64,000 nucleotides of DNA from an uncultured Spirochaetaceae bacterium (GTDB taxonomy: Bacteria > Spirochaetota > Spirochaetia > Sphaerochaetales > Sphaerochaetaceae), in assembly GCA_900321635.1 (NCBI GenBank), contig ONWV01000006.1:26283-90282 (forward strand). The letters run 5' to 3'. This document shows, in pieces, positions 24,449-33,522 of this stretch (position 1 is its first letter; each line of letters opens with the position of its first letter). Under the pieces are notes generated by a model. That model had not been told where the DNA came from. It saw only the letters and a program-made list of their open reading frames with translations, and made no database searches. Position numbers and translations under genes: made by a program.

Positions 24449-26332
24449 TTATCTCTTCTCGATTGCCTTGAACTTACATGTGCTGATACAGGCTCCGCAC
24501 TTGATACACTTGGCAGCATCGATCTTCATTGATGCGAGCTTGTGGTTCGGTGCAACGTAGTCTGTTCTGGAGATGGCGCCAACCGGGCATCCCTTGGCAC
24601 ACATTCCGCAGCCGATACACTTGTCCTGATCGATTGTGAAGGTCATGAGCTTCTTGCAGACGTGGGCCGGACATCTCTTTTCCACGATGTGTGCAAGGTA
24701 TTCATCCTTGAAGTGGGCAAGAGTCGAGTTGATCGGGTTTGCCGATGTCTGTCCCAGTGCGCACAGCGAGTTTGTCTTGACGGTGTCACTGAGCTGCTCA
24801 AGTTCAGCCAGGTCTTCCATTGTTCCTCTGCCTTCTGTGATGCGGGTGAGGATCTCAAGCATGCGCTTTGTTCCGATACGGCACGGTGTGCACTTTCCGC
24901 AGGACTCATCGCAGATGAACTCCATGTAGAACTTAGCAACATCGACCATACAGTTGTCCTCGTCCATGACAATGGCTCCGCCTGAACCCATCATCGATCC
25001 CTTTGCGACAAGGTTGTCAAAGTCAATCGGCTCGTCCAGGTATTCCTCTGTCAGACATCCTCCGGAAGGACCTCCGGTCTGGATTGCCTTGAACTTCTTT
25101 CCGTTGGGGATTCCTCCGCCGATGTCATAGATCAGCTCTCTCAAGGTTGTTCCCATCGGGACTTCGACAAGTCCGACGTTGTTGACCTTTCCTCCAAGAG
25201 CAAAGACCTTTGTTCCCTTGGATCTTTCCGTTCCTACGGAAGCGAATGCCTGGGCACCGTTTCTGAGAATGTAGGGGACACATGCCAGTGTCTCGACGTT
25301 GTTGACGATGGTCGGCTTGCCCCAAAGTCCCTTGACTGCAGGAAATGGCGGTCTGGGTCTGGGCATTCCGCGCTTGCCTTCGATTGAGTTGAGAAGGGCT
25401 GTCTCCTCACCGCATACGAAAGCACCTGCTCCCAGTCTGAGATGACAGCGGAAGCTGAAGTTTGTTCCCAGGATGTTGTCTCCGAGAAGGCCTTCTTCCT
25501 CAGCCTGCTTGATTGCGATGCGAAGTCTCTTGACGGCGATGGGGTACTCGGCTCTGACATAGAAGTAACCGTTCTGGGCACCTATGGCATAACCTGCGAT
25601 GACCATTCCCTCGATGACTGCAAGGGGATTTCCCTCAAGGATCGAGCGGTCCATGAATGCACCCGGGTCTCCCTCGTCTCCGTTACATACGACATATTTC
25701 TCATCACCCTGTGAGTTGAGGGCAAACTGCCATTTTCTTCCTGTTGGGAATCCGCCGCCGCCTCTTCCTCTGAGTCCGCTTTCCAGAATGTCATTGATAA
25801 CATCCTGCTGGCTCATTGAAAGGGCTTTTCTGAGGCCCTGGAAACCGCCCATACCCAGACTTTCGTTGATGTTCTCCGGGTTGATGACTCCGCAGCCGTA
25901 CAGTGCGACACGACGCTGCTTCTTGTAGAAGTTGATCTCGTCCTGCTTTGCGACCTTTTCCTTTGTGGCAGGGTCGACATAGAGAAGACGCTCTACAATC
26001 TCTCCGTTTCTGATGTCCTTTTCGACAATCTCCTCAACGTCATCGACCTTGACCAGTCTGTAGAGGGTGTCTTCCGGATAGATTTTCACAAAAGGTCCCT
26101 GTGAGCAGAAGCCGAAGCATCCGACCTGGTTGACTGTGGCCTTATCTGAAAGACCCTTCTGCTTCAGGACTTCCTCGAACTTTGCCTTAATCTCGTCCGA
26201 ATGGCTTGAAAGACAACCTGTTCCTCCGCAGAGAACGATGTGTCTCTTGTTGTCCAGTCCCTTGATCTTGTCATCGAGACATTTGGTGCAGACGGAGATT
26301 TTCTGATTCAATTCTTCAACAGTCTTAATCAT
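24449..26332 (-). CDS. hndC: NuoF-like flavin subunit of the [FeFe]-hydrogenase (HndC/HydB type)
   Basis: 627 aa. An N-terminal thioredoxin-like 2Fe-2S domain (CGGTGCLSSHSDEI ... QVGCFGFCSQGP) is fused to the NuoF core. Core motifs: GLRGRGGGGFPTGRKW for FMN/NAD(H) binding, NGDEGDPGAFMDR, GAGAYICGEETAL-like text (GAGAFVCGEETALL), and the 4Fe-4S site SCGKCTPCRIG. Two C-terminal 4Fe-4S motifs (CIGCGMCAKGCPV, CIKCGACISTC) extend it beyond respiratory NuoF. It is the NAD(P)H- and ferredoxin-facing subunit where bifurcation would occur. ATG overlaps the hndA stop by one base (TGATG), so translation is coupled. Confidence 0.95.
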   Translation of the reverse strand: MIKTVEELNQKISVCTKCLDDKIKGLDNKRHIVLCGGTGCLSSHSDEIKAKFEEVLKQKGLSDKATVNQVGCFGFCSQGPFVKIYPEDTLYRLVKVDDVEEIVEKDIRNGEIVERLLYVDPATKEKVAKQDEINFYKKQRRVALYGCGVINPENINESLGMGGFQGLRKALSMSQQDVINDILESGLRGRGGGGFPTGRKWQFALNSQGDEKYVVCNGDEGDPGAFMDRSILEGNPLAVIEGMVIAGYAIGAQNGYFYVRAEYPIAVKRLRIAIKQAEEEGLLGDNILGTNFSFRCHLRLGAGAFVCGEETALLNSIEGKRGMPRPRPPFPAVKGLWGKPTIVNNVETLACVPYILRNGAQAFASVGTERSKGTKVFALGGKVNNVGLVEVPMGTTLRELIYDIGGGIPNGKKFKAIQTGGPSGGCLTEEYLDEPIDFDNLVAKGSMMGSGGAIVMDEDNCMVDVAKFYMEFICDESCGKCTPCRIGTKRMLEILTRITEGRGTMEDLAELEQLSDTVKTNSLCALGQTSANPINSTLAHFKDEYLAHIVEKRCPAHVCKKLMTFTIDQDKCIGCGMCAKGCPVGAISRTDYVAPNHKLASMKIDAAKCIKCGACISTCKFKAIEKR

Positions 26333-26820
26333 CAGAGTGCACCCTCCTTTTCTCTGAGTTCTTTGATGATGGCCGGAACCTTGTCTACGGACATCTTCGG
26401 ATAGACGGTGCCGCTGATGCTTACAGCCGGTGCGATTCCGCAGGCTCCGATGCAGCGCAGGGCATCAAGAGTGAACAGTCCGTCAGAAGTGGTCTGTCCC
26501 GGTTTGATTCCAAGGATCTCGGAAAACTTATCAATGACATTCTGCGCACCTTTGACGTAGCAGGCCGTACCGAGACAGCATCCGATGATGTACTTTCCCT
26601 TGGGATTCAGAGAGAAGAACGAGTAGAAGGTGACAACCCCGTAGATCTCGGCGACAGAGATTCCGGTCTCGGCCGAGACCAGTTCCTGCACCTCGAGCGG
26701 AATGTATCCGTACTCGTTCTGGATGTCGCTGAGAATCATCATGAGAGGTGTCTTCTCGTTTTTGTAACGGGAGCAGATCTCCTTGATCTGAGCGACAGCT
26801 TTTTCCTGAAGCTTTGCCAT
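26332..26820 (-). CDS. hndA: NuoE-like 2Fe-2S subunit of the [FeFe]-hydrogenase (HndA/HydC type)
   Basis: 162 aa thioredoxin-like ferredoxin. Cluster ligands appear as CLGTACYVKG and CIGACGIAP. N-terminal helical part contains the usual LMMILSDIQNEYGYIP element. SD TTGGAGGAAAAA precedes the ATG at 26820; the in-frame TTG at 26832 is part of that SD and is rejected. It lies only 23 nt after the ABC ATPase gene with no terminator between, so the hydrogenase genes are probably on the transporter transcript. Confidence 0.93.
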   Translation of the reverse strand: MAKLQEKAVAQIKEICSRYKNEKTPLMMILSDIQNEYGYIPLEVQELVSAETGISVAEIYGVVTFYSFFSLNPKGKYIIGCCLGTACYVKGAQNVIDKFSEILGIKPGQTTSDGLFTLDALRCIGACGIAPAVSISGTVYPKMSVDKVPAIIKELREKEGAL

Positions 26821-26843
26821 TTTTTCCTCCAATTGGATTAGTT

Positions 26844-27413
26844 TTAAATACCTATTTTGTCCGGATCGTCGATCCGTATTATCGTCGCATCAAGTGCCTC
26901 GGCCTCTTTGACAGAGTGCGTCGACACAATTGTGAGCTTTCCTTCTTTCTTTATCAGCTGTGCACAGCTTCTCATGAGATTCTCATCCAAACCCTTGAAG
27001 GGCTCATCCAGAAGAAGGGTTTCAGATTTGAATGCCAGTGCCCTTGCCAGGGCCACGCGCCTTTTCATTCCTCCTGACATCTTGGAAAGCTCCATATCCG
27101 GCTCAAGGCCAAGATCCCTGAGGAGGGCAGAAGCTTTTTTGTCATCTTTGTTGTCAAGAACCAGAGCTACATTCTCTTTTGCATTAAGCCAGGGAAGAAG
27201 CCTGTCTTCCTGGAACATCACAGAGCAGGGCCTCTTTATGCCTGTTATGCTTCCGCTGTCCTGCCTGAGAAGACCTGCAATCAGGTGTAAAAGCGTTGTC
27301 TTTCCGCATCCGGATTTTCCCATAAGGCAGATTGTCTTGCTCTCCGTGCTGATGTTCAGGTTTCTGAACACGCTCTTTTTCCCGTAGCTGAAGCAGAGGT
27401 TCTCAATTTTCAT
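26844..27413 (-). CDS. ABC transporter ATP-binding protein (NitT/TauT type)
   Basis: 189 aa, short for the family (usual ~240). Walker A GKSGCGKTT, Q-loop MFQEDRLLPW, signature MSGGMKRRVALARAL, Walker B TLLLDEPFKGLD, H-loop STHSVKEAEALD. It energises the permease encoded immediately upstream, with which it overlaps by 11 bp. The missing ~50 residues are mostly the C-terminal extension. Substrate is unknown. Confidence 0.88.
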   Translation of the reverse strand: MKIENLCFSYGKKSVFRNLNISTESKTICLMGKSGCGKTTLLHLIAGLLRQDSGSITGIKRPCSVMFQEDRLLPWLNAKENVALVLDNKDDKKASALLRDLGLEPDMELSKMSGGMKRRVALARALAFKSETLLLDEPFKGLDENLMRSCAQLIKKEGKLTIVSTHSVKEAEALDATIIRIDDPDKIGI

Positions 27414-28161
27414 CGGAAACCTCCTTTTTCAGAAGATTCTTCACAAGGCGCTCGAGAAGAAAGCTCAAAGCTATGACGGAAGCCGTCCATGCGAAAAGCT
27501 CCGCCGTCTCAAGATACACCTTGGAAAAGAAGATGTTTGAACCTATGGCTTTCTTGGGCTGGCTCAGAACCTCTGCCGCGATGCCCGATTTCCAGGCAAA
27601 GCCCAAGGAAGTGATGCAGGCGGCTTTAAGAGAGGCCATCATTGAAGGCACAAGGACATAGCGGAAGGTTTTCTTTCTTCCCAGATTGTAGGCGCGCGCC
27701 ATTTCAAAGAGCTTTACATTGCGGCTTCTGTATGCCTCGTTCAGATTTCCCCAGATTACGGGTGTGACAATCATGGCTGACATCAGAACAGGGACGGCAC
27801 CCTTACTCATCCAAAGCATGGCCAGGATTATGAACGAGGCCACCGGAGTTGCCCTGACTATTTTCACCACAGGGGAAAGCAGGGAATCCAGAACAACCGA
27901 AGAACAGCAGGCAAAAGAAAGGGCGCAGCCTGCGGCGACTCCGATTATGTAGCCAAGTGTGATGCGAAAAAGCGTCATGAGAATGCTGGTCCAGAAAACA
28001 CCTTGTCCTGCCAAAGAAACCAAAGCCCTGAAAACCCTAATGGGGCCGGGAAGTATCAGCTCTTTACCGACGGCCATTGATGCAAGCTGCCAGACTAAAA
28101 GCCAGAACAGGGCGGAAGTGACGGGGCTGGATAGAATGGTCTTGAACCGACCTTCTCTCAT
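27403..28161 (-). CDS. ABC transporter permease (NitT/TauT type)
   Basis: 252 aa, six hydrophobic segments, inner membrane. EAA-like loop: EMARAYNLGRKKTFRYVLVPSM (about residues 145-165), followed by FAWKSGIAAEVLSQPKKAIGSNI, a stretch typical of SsuC/TauC/ThiX permeases. ATG shares bases with the substrate-binding-protein stop (TGATG). Partner of the flanking genes. Confidence 0.88.
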   Translation of the reverse strand: MREGRFKTILSSPVTSALFWLLVWQLASMAVGKELILPGPIRVFRALVSLAGQGVFWTSILMTLFRITLGYIIGVAAGCALSFACCSSVVLDSLLSPVVKIVRATPVASFIILAMLWMSKGAVPVLMSAMIVTPVIWGNLNEAYRSRNVKLFEMARAYNLGRKKTFRYVLVPSMMASLKAACITSLGFAWKSGIAAEVLSQPKKAIGSNIFFSKVYLETAELFAWTASVIALSFLLERLVKNLLKKEVSDEN

Positions 28162-29132
28162 CAGAAATCTCCGAGGCTGTAAAAGTCATCACCGGGCATC
28201 TTGCCGCCGATGGATTTCGGGTTGAAATCGTAAAGGACCTTGAGATAGCCTTCGATTGACGGTCTGACATCATCTCCACAGATGTAAATCAGGTTGCAGT
28301 CAGGTATGGCTTTTTCTGCCACGGCTGCAGACGGGACAATTGAAAACTTTGCGCAAAGCTGTGCTGCCTGGGAAGGATTTTGCTTTGTGAAGTTGATGGA
28401 AGATCCGTATTCATCAAGAAAAGCCATGACCTCAATCGGGTGGTTTTTTGCAAAATCGGATCTGACAACGATGCATCCCATGGTCAGGATTCCGGAAGTG
28501 TTTAGGCTGTCCCATTCTTTTGAAAGGTCAAGGGCTGTGCGCATGCTCTTGTTTTTCATAAGGACCGTTGTCACTGCGGGGACGGGGAGCATGCAGACAC
28601 CGATTTCTCCCGTGGCGGCTCTGGTTGTCAGCTCAGCACTGTCCATGAATATAAGCTCTGCATCCTTGTCCGGGTCTATTCCGTTTTGTGAAAGGATGAA
28701 CCTGAGAACATATTCGGGGTTGGAACCCTGGCCCACGGCGTAAATGGTCTTTCCTTTAAGGTCGGCGACGCTCTTTATGCTGTCTCCGTTTTCAAGAATG
28801 TACAGGACTCCGGCTGTGTTCAGGGCGGCAAGTCTTACCGCTCCGCTTGTCTTGTTGTAAAGCGATGCCGCCGCATTTGTCGGAATGGCGGCTATATCAA
28901 GCTGGCCCGCTGCGATCTGGGCAATCATGTCTGTGGCTTCGGAAAGGAGAGTGACTGAATATTTGTTTCGGGTCTTTCCTTCCTCGTTGAGGGAAAGAAG
29001 CTGACAGGCTCCGATTCCGGTGGGCCCTTTGAGAACTCCGAACCTTACCTCGGAAGCCGGGGCACAGAAGGCAGGGATAATGACGGCAAATAAGAGAACA
29101 ACAACCAAGACAGCTTTGCGGAAATTGAGCAT
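28161..29132 (-). CDS. ABC transporter substrate-binding protein (NMT1/ThiY-like fold)
   Basis: 323 aa with a Sec signal peptide (cleavage near AFCAP; the AFC is not a proper lipobox). Mature fold: RFGVLKGPTGIGACQLL at the start, LDIAAIPTNAAASLYNKT, VADLKGKTIYAVGQGSNPEYVLRFIL, and GCIVVRSDFAKNHPIEVMAFL, all typical of type II binding proteins for aromatic, sulfonate or pyrimidine-like solutes. SD GGAGGAAATC. First gene of a six-gene run ending with the hydrogenase catalytic subunit. Ligand not predictable. Confidence 0.87.
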   Translation of the reverse strand: MLNFRKAVLVVVLLFAVIIPAFCAPASEVRFGVLKGPTGIGACQLLSLNEEGKTRNKYSVTLLSEATDMIAQIAAGQLDIAAIPTNAAASLYNKTSGAVRLAALNTAGVLYILENGDSIKSVADLKGKTIYAVGQGSNPEYVLRFILSQNGIDPDKDAELIFMDSAELTTRAATGEIGVCMLPVPAVTTVLMKNKSMRTALDLSKEWDSLNTSGILTMGCIVVRSDFAKNHPIEVMAFLDEYGSSINFTKQNPSQAAQLCAKFSIVPSAAVAEKAIPDCNLIYICGDDVRPSIEGYLKVLYDFNPKSIGGKMPGDDFYSLGDF

Positions 29133-29398
29133 TCTTGATTTCCTCCGGAAGAATTACATGTACTGGTGAAACATTAATACGGGAAGGCATGAAAGCACAA
29201 TAATGTTTCTCTTCTTATTTAAAAGAAATTTATGTTCTTCTGTGTAAGATTATTCCTCTTTTGTTTCACTTAATCACTCTTTGGAACATTGTTGGCGGTA
29301 TTGCTCACATTTTCCGACCCTTTGGAGTTCTGTTGCCTTTATGCTGTTCCCATAAATGCCCTGTAGGTGGCATAATTACACTGCCGGAGGAATCAAGT
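29133..29398. other. Divergent intergenic region (SBP / murQ)
   Basis: 266 nt. Holds the SBP promoter on the minus strand (ATTGTG, 17 bp, ATTAAT, around 29175-29205) and, for murQ, an extended -10 TGGCATAAT around 29368-29376 with SD GGAGGA before ATG 29399. Nothing gene-like between. Confidence 0.45.
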
Positions 29399-30316
29399 AT
29401 GGCTGATGTGAATTTGGTCGGAATGACTACCGAGACACGCAACGCGGCATCTGCGGATCTGGATATCATGACATCCCTTGAAATCGTCACCCTGATGAAC
29501 AGCGAGGATGCGAAAATCTGTTCGGCCGTAAAGACAGAGCTTCCAAAAATAGCCGATGCTGTGGACCTTTGTGTCTCTTCCCTTGAAGAGGGTGGAAGAA
29601 TCATCTACATAGGAGCCGGAACAAGCGGAAGACTCGGGGCAATTGACGCCGCAGAGTGTCCTCCGACATTCGGAGTTGCTCCCGGCACTGTCATAGGTCT
29701 TATCGCCGGAGGCCAGCAGATAGACATAAGTCTTTCGGCAGACAGGGAAGACAGCAAGGAGTGCGGAAAAGAGGACCTTCAGTCGGTGAATCTCTGTAGC
29801 CGCGATACCGTAATTGGTGTTGCCGCAAGCGGACGTACCCCTTATGTCATAGGCGGTCTTGAGTATGCAAAGAGTCTTGGATGTAAGACTGCATCAATAG
29901 CCTGTAACAGGGATTCTGCCATTGGAAAAATAGCAGATGTTGCAATTGAGGCCATTGTTGGGCCTGAGGTTCTTACCGGATCCACAAGACTCAGAGCAGG
30001 AACCGCACAGAAGATGGTTTTGAATATGATTTCCACGGCCAGCATGGTCAGAACCGGTAAATGCTATAAAAATCTGATGGTTGATGTAGTTCAGACGAAC
30101 GCCAAGCTTGAATCCCGCGCCCAGGGAATCCTCATGGAGGCTACAGGACTTTCAAGAGAAGAGGCAAAAGATGTTCTGAAGAAAGCAAACGGAAGCGTCA
30201 AACGCGCTGTTGTGATGACGCTTGCCGCTTGCTCTGCAGAAGAGGCCGACAGGCGCCTTGAATCTTCCAAGGGTCATGTGCGCGACGCTGTTTCCAGGAA
30301 GGACGGAACCAGATGA
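29399..30316 (+). CDS. murQ: N-acetylmuramic acid 6-phosphate etherase
   Basis: 305 aa. Cleaves the lactyl ether of MurNAc-6-P to GlcNAc-6-P and D-lactate. SIS-domain motifs: IIYIGAGTSGRLGAIDAAECPPTFG including the catalytic Glu, VIGVAASGRTPYVIGGLEYAK, and NRDSAIGKIADVAIE. Near the C-terminus are VLTGSTRLRAGTAQKMVLN and the YKNLMVDV element, followed by a UBA-like tail (ATGLSREEAKDVLKKANGSVKRAVVM). Start at 29399 has SD GGAGGA at 8 nt; the 46-codon upstream extension has none. ATGA overlap with the kinase gene gives tight coupling. Confidence 0.96.
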   Translation: MADVNLVGMTTETRNAASADLDIMTSLEIVTLMNSEDAKICSAVKTELPKIADAVDLCVSSLEEGGRIIYIGAGTSGRLGAIDAAECPPTFGVAPGTVIGLIAGGQQIDISLSADREDSKECGKEDLQSVNLCSRDTVIGVAASGRTPYVIGGLEYAKSLGCKTASIACNRDSAIGKIADVAIEAIVGPEVLTGSTRLRAGTAQKMVLNMISTASMVRTGKCYKNLMVDVVQTNAKLESRAQGILMEATGLSREEAKDVLKKANGSVKRAVVMTLAACSAEEADRRLESSKGHVRDAVSRKDGTR

Positions 30317-31218
30317 GCGCTTTTGCAGCAGGGGTGGATGGAGGCGGAACAAAGACCACTGTCGTCTGCTGTTTTGAGGACGGAAGGTCTGAAAGCAGGA
30401 CATTCGGGCCTTTCAATCTCAACGGCATAGGTGAGGACTCTTTCAGAAAAATGCTGCTTGAAATCAGGAACTATCTGGAAAGTCTCGGAGAGTGCAGGGC
30501 TCTGTGTTTCGGAGCCTCTGGTGTGGACAACAGCCTGATGTCCGTTCTTGTGAACGAGGTTTTTTCGGAATCCGAAGTCACAATCAAGCTCCTCTCAGAT
30601 TATGAAATTGCCCATAGCGGAGCACTCGATGCAAAAGAGGGTATAATTGTTGTTTCCGGGACGGGCTCTGTGTGCTTCGGAAAGAACGGCCGGGGAGAAA
30701 GCGCAAGAAGCGGAGGATGGGGACATATTATCGGAGACAGGGGAAGCGGATATGGTCTGGGCCATGATGCCTTGGTTGCCGTGACAGATTTTCTTGACGG
30801 TAAGGGTGAGAAAACCGCCCTGTCTGACATGATTTCAAAGGAAGTGGGGCTATTTGACCAGAGCACGATAATCTCATATGTCTATCAGCATGATAAGAGT
30901 GCCGTTGCCGCCTTGGCTCCGATTGTTGAAAAGGCATGCAGTAAGGGTGATGACACGGCGGCCTCAATTGTGGATGATAATGCCGGGGCTCTTGTCCGAG
31001 ATGTTGCAGCCGTTGCGAAGCGCCTTGGACTTGAAAGCTCAAAAGTCGCCTTTCTCGGAGGACTTCTTGAAAATGATACATGTTTCAGGAAATCTTTCGT
31101 GAGACAGCTTCGGAAACAGCTTCCGAATCTTGTGATTGTTGAGAAAGCTCACAGCGCCTCAGAGGGGGCTGCCATGATTGCAATGGCTATGGCAGGTTTT
31201 GAATATGGGAAAAAGTGA
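30313..31218 (+). CDS. BadF/BcrA-family amino-sugar kinase (MurNAc/GlcNAc kinase candidate)
   Basis: 301 aa ASKHA-fold kinase: phosphate-1 loop GVDGGGTKTTVVC, phosphate-2 VSGTGSVCFG, SGGWGHIIGDRGSGYGLG, adenosine region VAFLGGLLEN. The family includes N-acetylglucosamine kinases and the Clostridium MurK, which phosphorylates MurNAc and GlcNAc. Its ATGA overlap with murQ makes MurNAc the likely substrate, supplying MurNAc-6-P. This would bypass the PTS route used by enteric bacteria. Confidence 0.82.
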   Translation: MSAFAAGVDGGGTKTTVVCCFEDGRSESRTFGPFNLNGIGEDSFRKMLLEIRNYLESLGECRALCFGASGVDNSLMSVLVNEVFSESEVTIKLLSDYEIAHSGALDAKEGIIVVSGTGSVCFGKNGRGESARSGGWGHIIGDRGSGYGLGHDALVAVTDFLDGKGEKTALSDMISKEVGLFDQSTIISYVYQHDKSAVAALAPIVEKACSKGDDTAASIVDDNAGALVRDVAAVAKRLGLESSKVAFLGGLLENDTCFRKSFVRQLRKQLPNLVIVEKAHSASEGAAMIAMAMAGFEYGKK

Positions 31219-32422
31219 CAGACTCAAAAGAATATATCCCTGGCTGATTCTGGTCAGCTGCTGTCTTCTGCAGGGAGCGGGACTTGGAATCATCAGTAAC
31301 TGCGCCGGGGTGTTCTACGTCCCCGTGATGGAAGATTTTGGCGTTTCAATGGCCAGCGTCTCGCTCTATGTGACCATCAACAACGTGTTTCAGTGTATCA
31401 GCACGCTGTTTGTCATAAAGATCATCGGCCGCTTCAAGGTAAAGAACCTCATACCGCTTTCGGGCCTGGTCGTGGGTCTTGCCCAGATTTCCCTTGCTTT
31501 TTCAAGGTCCATCATCCATTGGTATGTCTGTGCCGTGATCCAGGGCGTCTTCATTGTCTATGTGACGGGAATCCTCATTCCGCTTGCTGTTTCAAACTGG
31601 TTCACAAAGAGGGCGGGTTTTGCACTTGGAATGACGGCTATGTCGGCAGGTCTTGTGGGTGCTCTGATGAGTGCGCTTTTGGGAGTTCTTATTGCCAGAT
31701 ACTCCTGGAGGGCCGCAATAGCCGTTTCCGGAATTGTAATAGTGATCATGACTGTTCCGATGCAGTATCTTGTCATGGATCTTGTGCCGGAAAACAAGGG
31801 ATGTGTGCCTTTCGGAGGCTTTGCTGAGGCTCCTGTTCCCACCGATTCAGGATCTAAGAGGATTCCGTTTGACATCAGATTCGTTTCCATTGTGATGATC
31901 GCATCCTGCGCATCATTTTCGGCCATCTTCAACAACCAGCTTCCGGCGTTGGGTCTGAAACGGGGCCTCACGTTGGTGGCTCCGACACTGCTTCTTTCAC
32001 TGAACATGTTCGGAAACATGAGCTCCAAGATAAGCTTCGGAGCTTTGAATGACTCTTTGGGAGCAAAGAGGACAACTCTTGTTGCCTGTCTGATCGTGGC
32101 CCTCGCGTCGTTTCTTCTGATTGCGGGAGGCGATCTTGTAATCTGCTTTGCGGCGTTTTTGTTCGGCTTCAATTCCGTCATAGCCACGACGCAGCCACCT
32201 CTTCTTGCAAAGGAAGTTTACAGCCGCAGGGAGTATCCCATGTCCCTTCAGGTTGCCCAGATTTCGGTCAGACTCTCATATGCTCTGTTTGCATTTGTCG
32301 AAGGTGCTCTTTATGACATGTGGGGAGAATTCAAGCCGATTCTGCTGCTGCAGATTGCAGACTGCGCCCTGTGCATGGTCTTTGTGTTCCTTGTTTACTC
32401 AAAGAGGAAAAAGAAAGCCTGA
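31205..32422 (+). CDS. Major facilitator superfamily transporter, probably for cell-wall sugars
   Basis: 405 aa, twelve hydrophobic segments. Starts MGKSDRLKRIYPWLILVSCC, 14 nt inside the kinase gene, so translationally coupled. MFS features: GLGIISNCAGVFYVPVMEDFGVS in TM1, NWFTKRAGFALGMTAMSAG in the loop and TM4, NDSLGAKRTT between TM8 and 9. Closest in feel to the oxalate/formate-antiporter-like MFS clade. Position after murQ and a MurNAc kinase suggests uptake of MurNAc, anhydro-MurNAc or muropeptide sugars, but that rests on context. Confidence 0.8.
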   Translation: MGKSDRLKRIYPWLILVSCCLLQGAGLGIISNCAGVFYVPVMEDFGVSMASVSLYVTINNVFQCISTLFVIKIIGRFKVKNLIPLSGLVVGLAQISLAFSRSIIHWYVCAVIQGVFIVYVTGILIPLAVSNWFTKRAGFALGMTAMSAGLVGALMSALLGVLIARYSWRAAIAVSGIVIVIMTVPMQYLVMDLVPENKGCVPFGGFAEAPVPTDSGSKRIPFDIRFVSIVMIASCASFSAIFNNQLPALGLKRGLTLVAPTLLLSLNMFGNMSSKISFGALNDSLGAKRTTLVACLIVALASFLLIAGGDLVICFAAFLFGFNSVIATTQPPLLAKEVYSRREYPMSLQVAQISVRLSYALFAFVEGALYDMWGEFKPILLLQIADCALCMVFVFLVYSKRKKKA

Positions 32423-32426
32423 GCTC

Positions 32427-33398
32427 TTATCTGTACATTTTCAGGATGTTCTCAAGGTAATCCTTCAGCTTGGTTCTGAATTTCAGCGGCTCAAGAACCT
32501 CTACTGCGTCTCCGCACTGGATTATTCTCAGAATCAGTTCAATTGAGTTTTCGGCCTCGAAGCGGCAGATGCGGCTTCCGTCCTCGTTCTTCTGGGTCTC
32601 GATTTCACCGTGGGTGAGGGTGTCAAATGAGTTCAGAGCGCTCTTCTGTTTCACCAGAAGGGTAAGAGGAATTGTGTCCACGACATAATCGGGAGAAGCG
32701 GGGGTCTCCATGCGCTTGAAGGCCTTGAGGTTGTCGGGAATGGTATAGGTCTCATTCAGGATCGTCGCGCTTTTGATCTTTGATATATCAAGTGTGATGA
32801 TTTCCGTGGTGTGGCGGAGTCTTCCCGTGACGGTGACGGGGTTACGGCCCTTGTCGTTTTCGACAAAACCTATGAAGTAGGGAGCAAGCTCGGTCTCTTC
32901 GTCGATTGTGTTGCCGTTTTCCTGATGCGTATGGACGATTCTGACAATGCGGCCGGAAACCCAGGCGTCGATCAACACCTCAAGAGTCTCGTTCTGAAGA
33001 GTATTTGCCATGTTGGCTTCGGAGTCCACCTGGTCTGCTATGGTCATGATGTTGGCGCTGACCTTGGGAGCATAGCCCTGCATTCCCACAGCAATCTTTC
33101 TCAGTCCCGAGGCCAGATGAGGGGTTCTGAATTCAGAGTTCTTCAGAAGCATCTCCACGCCCATGTTCAGAGCAAGGCTCTCATAGACGCTTAAGGCAAG
33201 GGGCTCGTCATCTCCCTTGGGGATGATTTTCACAAGATTCTTGTCCTCATAGATTTCGCTGTACTGCTTAAGCTCGTCTATGTAGCGGCCGATGGTGCTT
33301 CTGTGAACACCGATTCGTCTTGCGATGTCTGATTTTCTGAGTCCCTCAGGGTGGCTTCTGAGTATCAGTTCGAGCTGGGCTACACGTTCTCCCTTCAT
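32427..33398 (-). CDS. WYL-domain transcriptional regulator
   Basis: 323 aa. N-terminal winged helix: LELILRSHPEGLRKSDIARRIGVHRSTIGRYIDEL (about residues 7-40). A WYL region at about residues 150-235 (VLIDAWVSGRIVRIVHTHQ ... ELAPYFIGF ... GRLRHTTEIITLDISKI) is followed by a C-terminal extension (WCX-like). WYL proteins usually respond to nucleic-acid or nucleotide ligands. SD GGAGAGG lies just before ATG 33398. Its promoter is inside an array of TGTTGC/GCAACA half-sites, so it is probably autoregulated. Convergent with the MFS gene, 4 nt apart. Confidence 0.85.
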   Translation of the reverse strand: MKGERVAQLELILRSHPEGLRKSDIARRIGVHRSTIGRYIDELKQYSEIYEDKNLVKIIPKGDDEPLALSVYESLALNMGVEMLLKNSEFRTPHLASGLRKIAVGMQGYAPKVSANIMTIADQVDSEANMANTLQNETLEVLIDAWVSGRIVRIVHTHQENGNTIDEETELAPYFIGFVENDKGRNPVTVTGRLRHTTEIITLDISKIKSATILNETYTIPDNLKAFKRMETPASPDYVVDTIPLTLLVKQKSALNSFDTLTHGEIETQKNEDGSRICRFEAENSIELILRIIQCGDAVEVLEPLKFRTKLKDYLENILKMYR

Positions 33399-33418
33399 GC
33401 TTTCCTCTCCGTTGTGTT

Positions 33419-33499
33419 TGTTGCATGTTGCAACACTTTCTGTTAGAAAGTATACTGTTTTTAAGCAACAAATTGCAACAATAGTTTCATTTTGTTGCA
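33419..33499. promoter_or_regulatory. Overlapping divergent promoters with five TGTTGC/GCAACA boxes
   Basis: Half-sites at 33419-33425, 33427-33435, 33465-33470, 33474-33480 and 33493-33499. Plus strand: -35 TTGCAA (33428-33433), 17 bp, -10 TATACT (33451-33456). Minus strand: -35 TTGCAA (33473-33478), 18 bp, -10 TATACT (33449-33454). The two -10s are halves of one palindrome (AGTATACT), and each -35 lies within a box. A single repressor could shut both directions. Confidence 0.7.
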
Positions 33500-33522
33500 T
33501 TTTTCTGAGTAAGGAGGCCTAT

